DNA of 64,000 bases, taken from contig JADDOH010000183.1 of NCBI GenBank assembly GCA_016648135.1, forward strand, positions 186,001 to 250,000, read 5' to 3'. The position numbers and the translations under genes are program-made. This document shows, piece after piece, positions 36,965 to 47,300 of this stretch (position 1 is the first letter of the stretch; each line of letters begins with the position of its first letter). The stretch comes from Agrypnia vestita (Eukaryota > Arthropoda > Insecta > Trichoptera > Phryganeidae). Below the pieces are notes generated by a model, which saw nothing but the letters and a program-made list of their open reading frames with translations, was not told the origin of the DNA and did no database searches.

Positions 36965-39900
36965 TCTTCTCTATTCTCTCGAAATCCATCCATTTCGTAT
37001 GGCACATCAAGGGCAATCATCCTGTATACTTACTGTCCATTGTTTCTTATGCTTTAGTCAAGTATAAATACTATAAGAATGCTTGAAAATATAGCGCATT
37101 AGTAATAACTGTCCACTGATTAAATTGTATAGAATGTTTTTATGTTTGAAATCGGCCCGCTCAAATTGTAATTCCACCCAAACTGCATAGTTTATTTCCC
37201 TTGCAAAGTTGATAAAGACAGCATAATTAGAAGCATTGGATTGATTTTTATATTTTAAATTCATAATTAGTTTGCCAGAAACCGAAAATAAAATGCTGAA
37301 TGCCTTTGTTTCATTGTTTTTTTACTCTTCCTTTTGGGAAATTCAAGGTACTTTCAAAAATATTTGCACTATTGTTAAATCAGCATAAATTCTATTTCAA
37401 ATCGCAGATAAAATTACATTTTTTACCATACGGTAAAAATACGTAAAAGCTTAGAAATGCACTACATTTTTTTGACATCTGTTATTTTTGACGAAAGATT
37501 TTATGAGTCTTGAATGATTTGTGAATGAGATATTTTTCTGCTGAAGTGAGCTTATTTTGAGTGGCCTAATTTTGAAACAAAGTTTAGCACAAATGAAGTG
37601 GTTAATTATTATGATAAAGTCTAAATTAATGTATGAAAGGAATTAGAATGGATTTTATTTGAATAAATTGCTCACTGCCTTTATTTTTTATTTCAATCAA
37701 TTTTTGTTGTAAAATTACTTGTGTATCAAATTGTTTATAAAATTTTCTGTATGTATACTGGATATTATGAATATTATGTTTGAAAACTTATTTTACCAAT
37801 TCAATAGAAAGATCTTTCACGTCTGTAGTTAAAATAAGTAAATTTTGTTAAAAGTATGTTCAGCTAATTAAATTATTTAAAATTCATTGGATTATAAGGA
37901 ACCATAGACAAGTGAAATAATCCAACGTACAACAGTAATGCTAACTTGATAATTACTATGAATGTCTTACTTTAAAATTAGCCATAAAACATGTTTTTTT
38001 AATATTATTTCAAAAAAAGTCATATCTTATTATTTGGATTACAGCATCAATCTTTGGAATAATCTTTCTGCCTTTACATCAAACCTTCCCCCTCAAAAAT
38101 AACCCTGAGTGGAAACATAAAAATATTAACATCTGTATTATAAAATTACATATACAATCTCAATAGTATGGTTATGTGCCCAGCATACATGATGTTGGAT
38201 AATAAAAAAATTTGGACTAGTTATAAATATAAAGAAGTAAAAACCAACAATGGTAAGCTTCAGAAAATGAAATTGATGATTCAACATAGATTTGTTGACG
38301 AACATGTGTTCATAAAATCACTTCATTTTTATTTGGTTCATGTCTGACGTAACACGTAACTATAAACGTATGCTTTTTTTATATATTGTTGTGAATAATT
38401 GCAAAGTTCAATTCATCATTTATATACTGAAGTTTAATTGCATCATATACAGTGCATACAGCATTTAAGTATCTGTATTTTATTATTACAATACTTCTAA
38501 AGTCTCAAGGTGTGAAGTCTTATGGTGCATATACATGGATGAGACTTATCTCAAAAGTCATGTAAAGGACAACACAGAGTTAAATGCGAAGCGAGCTGTA
38601 ATTCATTGTCTATTATATTTTGTATGCAGAATGAAGTGATCAAGTGATATATATCGACCTTTACCACCTAATCTCTGAGATGAGCCTCATATCCATGTAC
38701 AACTTAGTACCAATAAACAATATGTATGAAAGCAAATATGACTATCTATATATGTATACTATTTATTGAAAATTCACCAAGAACTGTTTCTTAAAGGTTT
38801 TAAATACATTTCTCTATTGTTGACGCTTGATTTTAAGTTCCTTAATGTTATTCTAATTTTAATCAGTTGGTTTTATGGTCTTCCTAAACATTCTGATTAG
38901 GTTTAGTACTTGTTTAACTAGTAGTCATTTAGTAAGAATGTAGTCTACCCTCCAATTTTTATTCCTTCTGTAGATTCCTGGAAATGTAACACATTAAATA
39001 TTTACCCTTGTATACATTTTTTTGATCTACATAATCTTTTTTTATTATTTTGTGCAGTGTAAACCCTTTCTCCACCAATAAAAAAGGACCTTATATGTAT
39101 TACTTACACAGATATTAAAATAAAAATGTGTAACTGGAACTTAATCTTTCCTAAATTACTGGCAAATAAATCTTCTCCATTATAATTACTGGCTATGCTT
39201 TGCTTTAACTTCTTCAAATGAAAGTGTAAATAATCATAAAATTTAAAAAAAATATTGTACATATGTTCCAAAAATATTTTTTTTATGCATTTACCTACCT
39301 GGGTTTTTGCAATGGGCACTGAGATTATCTAAGCAATTGTATAAATTGAGCTTTAATAATTGACGCACTTGAAACGCTAGGACCGGTTGTATCAACTTGG
39401 TTTGTATTAATAGTTGAATTATTTTCAAAGAATAGATTTTTATGAAAACGGGTAGTTTGATTGGTGGAAAATGCAGAAATCTATGCTTTAAATTTAACTA
39501 TTATTAAAACCAAGTTGACACGTGTGGCCCTAATGTTAGCTTATTTATTCTTAGTTCATTCTCATTTTATTAATCACCGTGTACAAAAGTTCACATTGAC
39601 TTTAGTTTGTAATAAAATTAATACTTTGATATTTAAAGTTTTCTGTTAATTGGTTCCACAATACTTAAATTAGACTTAATGTAAACAAGTTTGATTCCAT
39701 GTAGTGTTTTTCATTTTGTAAATCACATATTTTGTTGTATCCATGTCATTATTGTGTACTATTTATTTGAATTTTAATAATACTGAAATGGACTTTATCA
39801 AATAATTAATTTGAAAATGATTTTAAAATATTATTTTCACATTGTCAACATCATTTTAAAAATCTGTATTATCTAATCATTGTTTTGCTGAACAAATATA

Positions 39901-40624
39901 TTGTTGTTATGCTATTAAATGTTGTTATTAATTTTCTTTATTACATTACGTACCAAATTTATTGACTGAAGATTATTTTTATGCAAATGAGGAATATCAA
40001 TTAAAAAAGAGGGTCTACATGCCTCGGACGCGTCCCCTTGGAAGTGAATATATTTTTCTGGTTTCCTCTGCGTCACCTCGTACTCTAAACTGGTGACCCT
40101 TATACAGAAAAAAACATAAAAGGGTCATCAGTTAAAAGGTAAGTCTGAAAGAAAAAATTTGAGAAAAAATATTTAACGACTGGGGGAAAATTTTAAATAG
40201 TTTGGAAAGTTGTACTTTGTGTATGCGTAAAAAATTTAAAAAATAAAACACTAGGTGAAAGTATGTCACCAGCCTGGGAGTTGCAAGATACGAGATGTAA
40301 TTGATGTGTAGCACTACTGACAGAGCAAGTGCGGGATCTTTTTTCTCTTACCAAAACTATTTTAAAATTATTGATTATACCTTTTTAAGTAAAATTAAAT
40401 AAATGAAAGAATTATGTAGCTCGACTCTGACCCCCCCTCCCTCCCCACACATAGCCCAGCGTAGCATTCAACCTAAACCCCCCCTTGAACAGGCCAAGTG
40501 ATTTATGGATGCTCCCTTACACATGAGTATAAAACAGAGCCTGTATTACAAGATTCCACAATTATAAGAATTGCTGCACAGTAACGGTACGAGATAATAA
40601 AAAATGAATGGTAAAGACAAACAG

Positions 40625-41235
40625 AATTTTTTGTTTATTTTATTTTACTTATTTATTAATTAACGCCCTTCAGGGCTTTTACAAATAATAAGGTATAGTG
40701 TACATTAAATTAAAGAATACTTTTAACAATAAGTACATAGTGATTGCCCATGAAATATAAACAAGAAAGTATAATAATATAAAGTGGAAAGCAAATATAT
40801 AGCAGTAGCACAATATTAAAATATAAGGTATAATATATAGTAAAATGTAAGTATATAGCAAAAGCAGAAGCTTAAAAAATACAATAAAATAATAATAATA
40901 ATAAGAAGTAGAAAGCAATAGCTCAAGTTTAGTAAAGCATAATATGATCTTTTTTCATAACAGTTTTTTATCTCACCCATCAACAACTGAAATACAATCC
41001 ACTTATTACTTAAGTTCAATCTGACAAATACTAGTCTTTCAATACACCTTTTAAAATATGTTTACATATTGTATAGTTGGTGGTAAAAATGTCAAGTTGC
41101 CCATATTTGTTCGCTAGTCTAGGAAGCCTTTGCATTGGGGAATTAAAGATGTAGTTGGTAGCTGCAGTTTCCAAAGCAAGCCTGCATGACTTCTCGTTAT
41201 GCGAGATGGGACACGCAAGCAGATACGCTCTAATA
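40625..41235 (-). mobile_element. Non-LTR retrotransposon 3' end, copy 2
   Basis: Homologous over its length to 12296-12905, with the same order of coding remnant (ATNYIFNSPMQRLPRLANKY) and tail (AAAGCCCTGAAGGGCGTTAA). The coding remnant is a little better preserved here than in copy 1. Confidence 0.6.
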
Positions 41236-41989
41236 GATAAGGACAGTCAATAGTTCCCTTTATTAATTTGTGTAAAAAGAATCAGAGAATAAAATGAAAA
41301 TAGAGGGTTCAGAAAAGGGAGGTCAATTTGTAAAAAGAGGAAGAGAGAAGAAAAAAGAGAACCATAGATATAGCATAAAGAAATGTGAGCAAACATTTGC
41401 ATAAATTCACACATATGAGGTCTGAACAAAAGAATGTGCGGAATTCTTGATTTTTCAACAAATCTTTGTGTGGACTTGAGCAGCCCGCAAAGTAAAAACA
41501 TTCAACACATTTCCAGATCCTTCCTCGCACAAGCATAAGCGCAGGCACATGTAAAAGGCTGCATTATAAAGAAAGAATCATGACTGAGATAAGTGTCTAA
41601 GAATTTTAAAATCATGGATTGAAGAGATCCAAGTCGCCGAAATTAGTGTTAAACAAATTAGATGAGCAATATATAAAAGAGTTTTGCCGGGAGTTGGTGT
41701 TACAATGTGAAAGGTGATGTTACTTTACTTTACTTACATTACTTTAGAGTTGATGTGTTGCAGTATTACTGGGTAATCAATCCTAGAAGTGGCCAGTTTC
41801 TGATGAAATATAATACCAGCAGTATTCCTGCATTTCACCAAGGGTATAATGTTAAAGATGCTTTCGAAATCTATGTTATTGATGTGCGTACAATGAGAAT
41901 GAAAGTTAAAGTATTTTAAGAATGCGTTTTGGACACTTTAGATTCTGCTTATATGAACTTGGATAAAAAGGATGAAATGTCTCTCTTTT

Positions 41990-42295
41990 TACTTGGAAGA
42001 ATGGTCCAGTACAGATAAATGGAGTTTGGAGAATACGATACAACAAGGAGGTCTATAAAATATTTGCAATGAGCCCAACATAATACAACTTATCAAAATA
42101 GGGGGGCTGCGATGGGCAGGGCACATAGAAAGAATGGATAAAGAGAGAATGCCAACAAAGTTCTCCACACAAAGCCCCAAGGTAGACGCAGCGTTGATAG
42201 ACACCAACTCCGACGGCTGGATAGAGGAAGATGGAGAGTAATGTTGGAGGAGGCTAAGGCCCACAATGGGCTGTGAAGTGATGATGATTATATGA
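41990..42295 (+). mobile_element. LINE reverse-transcriptase tail fragment
   Basis: The disrupted plus-strand frame reads LRWAGHIERMDKERMP, then WIEEDGE and RLRPTMGCEV with an ATGATGATTA end. This is the C-terminal 'LRWAGHV.RM' region of insect LINEs. Confidence 0.6.
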
Positions 42296-42781
42296 ACTTG
42301 ATCCCTGGGGTTCCAGACTTGAGATGCATTCTTCATAGTAATTATCCCATAAAACTGTTAACATGTATGAAGAACACAGCCCAGCATCCCTGAGGATTTA
42401 GTGATCAACATGTTTATCTAATAAGAGTTTCCAATCTAGAGCTACACCGAGATCATTTCCTTCCATTTTGGTGCTCAGTACATTCAGCTTAACAGATTTT
42501 ATTATAGACCGTAGTTGTAACATTTAAAGCAAATTAAATAAATCGGTTAGAAAGACACCAAATATTTGATTATCATGAAAAAAAGTATTTTTGTCAGATG
42601 GGGTAGTACACAATCTGAAAAAATATGAAAGGAAAAAAAAGCGTCTGGTCTTCAGGAAAGGTCTGAAAAGAAAAGCAAAAAAAATGTGCAGATTTAATCT
42701 TTTAATTAAATAACAATATTATTATTACATTAGAGCCTACATCTATTTACAAATAAGATTTAATCAATAGTTCATCTGTTT

Positions 42782-43126
42782 TCATTTCTTGGATCGTTTG
42801 CCTTCACCCTTTTTGGGTGGAGCTTTTCCTCTGAGAGCCCTCAATCTCTTCATCTCGTCTTTAAAGTCCTCGTGTTCATCTCGGAAGAGGCCATAATCCC
42901 TCAACTTCATCATGAGGTAATGTGTCTCCCAATGCCTGGGATAGTAATTCACAATTTCTTTATTTAAATGCAAAGGTTGCTTTTCAAACATTTTTACAAC
43001 TTTCATGGATGTGTGGTTTGTGGGTCGAGCAACTTCTCCAAAAATTCTGTTAGAAAGAAATTTCATTCGTTTTCCATAAGTTGTAGCAGATTCAATAAGT
43101 TGGGCATATTTTGCATAATTACTCAT
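42782..43126 (-). CDS. MRPS33: Mitochondrial small-subunit ribosomal protein mS33 (MRPS33)
   Basis: A 114-residue basic protein of the mitochondrial 28S ribosomal subunit, metazoan-specific family mS33. It matches the human protein (106 aa) along its length: FGEVARPTNHTSMKVVKMF near the N-terminus, YYPRHWETHYLMMKLRDYGL in the middle, RDEHEDFKDEMKRLRALRGK and a lysine-rich tail containing KKGEGKR. The whole CDS is in one exon. Fifteen bases upstream of the ATG there is a good acceptor on the minus strand (CTTGCAG, exon from 43141), so a 5'-UTR intron is likely. That intron would contain the LINE copy at 43277-44011. The gene is divergent from the small unknown gene beginning near 44360. Confidence 0.95.
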   Translation of the reverse strand: MSNYAKYAQLIESATTYGKRMKFLSNRIFGEVARPTNHTSMKVVKMFEKQPLHLNKEIVNYYPRHWETHYLMMKLRDYGLFRDEHEDFKDEMKRLRALRGKAPPKKGEGKRSKK

Positions 43127-43276
43127 TCTGAACTAAAAAATCTGCAAGATTAATAATTCAACTGTTAATTATATTGTTATTAAAATTTTCATAAAATATC
43201 TTCTAAAATCAATAAGACTTCTTAAAAATACATAAAGTTGTGAGATGGGCAATTCACAATATTGATGTTAATATAA

Positions 43277-44011
43277 CTGAAGGAATTACAGGTAGAAGCT
43301 AAAATGGACAGGCTTGCTATATTCTATCTACTACTACTATATACGGCACTATACACAGCTAATAGTGAAGCTGATCTGCAGTGCTTGGTGGCTAAGATGT
43401 CCGATGTACGCATGGAGAGTGATCTTCTGATGAATGTCAGCAAATCGAAAGTAATGGTGTTCAAGAGAGACAAAATAGTGACTAAGTGTGATGTAATGGT
43501 AAGCAATGAATATTTAGAACAAGTGAACGAGTTTGTGTATTTGTGAAGAATATTTAGAACAAGTGAACGAGTTTGTGTATTTGTGAAGTATGTTTAGTAG
43601 AGACGGCAAGGCTGAGAACGATATTGAAAGGAGAGTGACTGTGGGAAACAAAGTAAATAGCGCATTGAATGTAATTATAGCTAATATGAATATGAATCTG
43701 TCAGAGGAAGTAAGACCAGCGATAATAATGGAGTCCTGGTGTCAACTGCTGGCACAGCCAGCATTACATTCACTCCTAATTTGTTCGAGGAAAGGATGGT
43801 AAAGCAAATAAATGAGTGTTGAAGGCAGCAGGAACAGAGGGCATCCGCAAAAGACTGGCACGATCAGATACAACAATTATTGGAGGATGGCCCTGTTAAA
43901 CAACCATAGAGCATGCATGAGAAGATGTATGAATGTATCGGGAACAAAAGTGGTGTGCTAAGATAGAAGAATGTGGTATTCTATTCTCTCTGCATACCCT
44001 AGGTTAGTTAG
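43277..44011 (+). mobile_element. RTE/Jockey-like LINE copy with target-site duplication, decayed
   Basis: Segments LLMNVSKSKVMVFKRD, NEYLEQVNEFVYL, MFSRDGKAENDIERRVTVG and NKVNSALNVI are reverse-transcriptase sequence, broken by stops. A 41-bp exact tandem duplication is present at 43506-43546/43547-43587. The copy ends in a GTTA tail and is flanked by TGTTAATATAA at 43266-43276 and 44012-44022. It belongs to the same broad LINE group as 32595-33001. Confidence 0.8.
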
Positions 44012-44022
44012 TGTTAATATAA

Positions 44023-44359
44023 TTTGTAATAAATTACTATTCATATTTCATCCCTTAAGTATTAAGAAGATCAATTCTCAACTTAAACTATAGTGCTTCA
44101 ACGGTTTATTTTTATTATATTTGCATTTTGCAGGTACAAAATTATGCTTACGTATTATATCTGCCTTTTTAAAAAACGTTCGACAGATTGTGTTTACGAA
44201 ATACGATTGCTAGCTTATCCTTTATTTAATGAATTATAAATACCCACTTTTATTTACATAAAAATAAACTTATTACAGTTAATTAATTCGCTCGTTACGT
44301 ACAGTTGACAGGTTATGTCGATTTTATTAGGTTGGTTAAGTTGCCAAAGCAATAAAGCG
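44023..44359. promoter_or_regulatory. Probable divergent 5' region of MRPS33 and the unknown + strand gene
   Basis: The minus-strand acceptor just upstream of the MRPS33 ATG implies a 5' exon to the right of the LINE copy. The proposed start exon of the plus-strand gene is at 44360. The two 5' ends are therefore probably close together here. A gaggttaggtt motif lies at about 44529. No TATA box is recognised. Confidence 0.35.
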
Positions 44360-47300
44360 ATGGATTTCCACGAAGGTTTTACGTTGTATTTTAGTTTCTT
44401 CACCATTTGATAATGTAAGTTTATTTGATGTTATCAATTTTCGTAAAACTTACCCACAAACGCGTGATATTCGTTGAAATACCCGTAACCAGACGTCAAA
44501 CCGACGCGACCAATCCTGTATAAGAAGTTGAGGTTAGGTTTTGCTGTCAAAATAATAGCTGATAATAATAAAACAAAACTGAATTGTTTTTGTAAAATTC
44601 AAAATAGCCCTGATTCCAAATTATGTTGTAAAATGCCTATTTCATTTCATTTCCATTGAATAAAAACCAAGATTCTCATTTTATACGTTTTCATACCAAA
44701 GTAGATTCTCAGATTTGATAAATCTAGATTCTTAATTATTCCCTGCCTCTAGATTTTTATTAATTCTAAGCTTTAAACGAGGCGATATGGGCTAATCATG
44801 AAAAATATTGACAAAATGAGCAGTTTGATTGACGGTGGTCTTCAATAAAATAATTTTGAAGTTTGGCTGTGTGTTTTATTAAAATAAGTACATCTACATA
44901 CCTAAGTAGTTATAAAATTTTCAAAAATATAGATACAATTATATTTTATATAATTTTTTAAGGTTTCGCGGCTACTGCTTATAATTTTTATAATAATTAT
45001 GCATTGGCAGTCCACCCTGACTGTTTCAGTTTTGGTTTATTCTATCTACATCTTAAACTTCTGTTTATACCTAATTTTAGTATTCTAGAACTGTCTATAG
45101 TTTGAGTTTGAGGATGGATTTTCTTAACCATCATCATCAGCCGTTTTATGTCGACTGTTGGATGTGGGCCTTTTCACCTGGCTCCCACTTTTCTCTGTCC
45201 AATGGCGGTGTGTTGACCTCTTGATTCCTCTCGGGTACCACCAAATTACTGTATTCTTCCAGTGATTGTTCATCATGTGAAAGTATGCATGATTGAACAC
45301 TTTTTGTGTAAGACACATTGGAAGATTACTTTAGAAAATCGTATTCAGAATCTTCCCTCTCTTTTCTTAATTCTTTTCAATAATATACATAAATAAATGA
45401 AAAATTATATACAGGGTGTAATAGAGCTAGATCAAAATATTTCACAGGTAGATTCCTACCTAAATTTTGGGTCGAAAATGTTCAAGCTACAATGCCATAA
45501 TGTCAATGGTTATGGTTCAGTCATTTTTTTTTCAATATTTCTTACTTATTTTCTGTAATATCATTAAAGTAACTTATATAGAATATTCAAAATTCATTTG
45601 CTTTAATACAAGTTATACACAATGATTAAAAGCTTGCGGAAAATTGAATCAGATTTTTTTTGGTAACGTTTTTATAATTTTATTTGACGTATTAGAGCTA
45701 ATGAATCTTTAATACTCGATATAAGTAAATTTAATATTAGTCCAATTTTTACAGAAGTTAAATATTAAAAATATAATAAATATTTTAAAAATTGTATAGG
45801 TACTTGAAGGTTATTTTCGTAATTTGTTTTTTTTAGAGGTATAGAATTTTAAAATGAAAACACATACCAATGGTAATTGGATTTTTGGGAAAGATAATTT
45901 TATGCCATTTGTGTTTAAATATGATTACGATACCACGATTTCAGAAATAATTTTTCACAATTTGTAAGCGTTGTTCTGACACAATTCATGGTGAAATGGC
46001 AAATTACGTAGCTTGTTGGTCTTGTGGTTAGAACTCTCGCCTCGTGATTCAAAGGTCGCGGGTTCGAACCTCACTCCAGACCAGCAAGTTAGTTCTATTT
46101 TCATATCACAAGCATTTAGCTTAGTTTGAAAATAGTAAGAATATCGATGTGACACATATTTCGTGTCTGCATCTCTATTTTTTTTAAAAAAAGAAAAAAA
46201 ATTAAAAAACTAGGCACAAATCCAATTGCCAAGTTGCCAATTTGAAAAAAAAACTTCTAATAAACATCCTATATTTAAACACTAGTGGCATAAAATTATC
46301 GTTTCAATAAAGCCAACACCATGGCCATTATTACGATTTTTATGTTTTATTTCATCTTAACGTTCAATACTTCTAAAAAATATACCCTTACAATTGTCAC
46401 TTGAACATTGTTTACTCATAATTCAATTATGAATAAACAATGTTCTGATAGGAACCTGTGAAGTATTGTGGACTAGCTCTGTTACAAACACCAATTATAG
46501 GTACTTACCTATATATAGTACACATCCTGTGTTGATAATTTTTTGTAATTATAGGTACTTACCTATATATAGTACACAGGATGTGTACTATATATAGGTA
46601 AGTACCTATAATTACAAAAAATTATCAACTTTTGTAATCCCCCCTAAATTGTTTCTGGGTATGGTTCTGCCATATATTGGACTGTTATTATAATATTATT
46701 GAATTTATTATTGTAATATTATGCTTTTATTGATCTAAAGACAAAATTTCCTTATTCTTATTGTATGCTCCCTATAAAAAAAGTAACAGTTTTAGAGTAA
46801 AAAAAGTTCTTCACCTTACACCATAATATTTTTTTAAAAATCTATCAGAGTTTTTTTGAAACCTTTCGTGATAAGAATGTTGTCAATATAATTTTATTTT
46901 TTGTTCTACCATTCACATAAAAGTATTTTGAGGTTATCATTACACATTATTGCTTCTAAAAATTATGACTTAATATGTACAAGTTTGCAAATCGATTTAT
47001 AGAAATTAAACTTCTCACGATTATGAATGAGAAAAATAATGTTGTTCATTCTAATTCTATTTTAATTTTTTCAGAATATCTTCTAACGCTTGGATATGGC
47101 CTTTTCATGGAGATTTGTAATATGCGTAATCGATTATCTATACCAATCCAAATATTTTTGCTGATCTTCTACATTGTTCTTGTATTATTCATTAAAAGTA
47201 TGTACGATGCTCACCAGAAAAATATTAGATTTGATAAATATAATGAAATAGTAAGTAAAATTCTCTACAATAAAAAAAATAATATTTTTTCTATACATTT

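Larger units (their letters stand above)
36018..42781. other. Intergenic spacer between TSC2 and MRPS33
   Basis: After the TSC2 3' UTR there is a pogo-like MITE (36469-36964), a dispersed repeat (38500-38700), a LINE 3' end (40625-41235) and a LINE tail (41990-42295). Between 37000 and 40000 I see AT-rich sequence with no supported gene. Frames there are short and have no codon signal. Confidence 0.6.

Noticed and set aside
46008..46085. Possible functional tRNA gene
   Set aside because: The A and B boxes are present, but the acceptor arm does not fold to seven pairs and a SINE tail follows.
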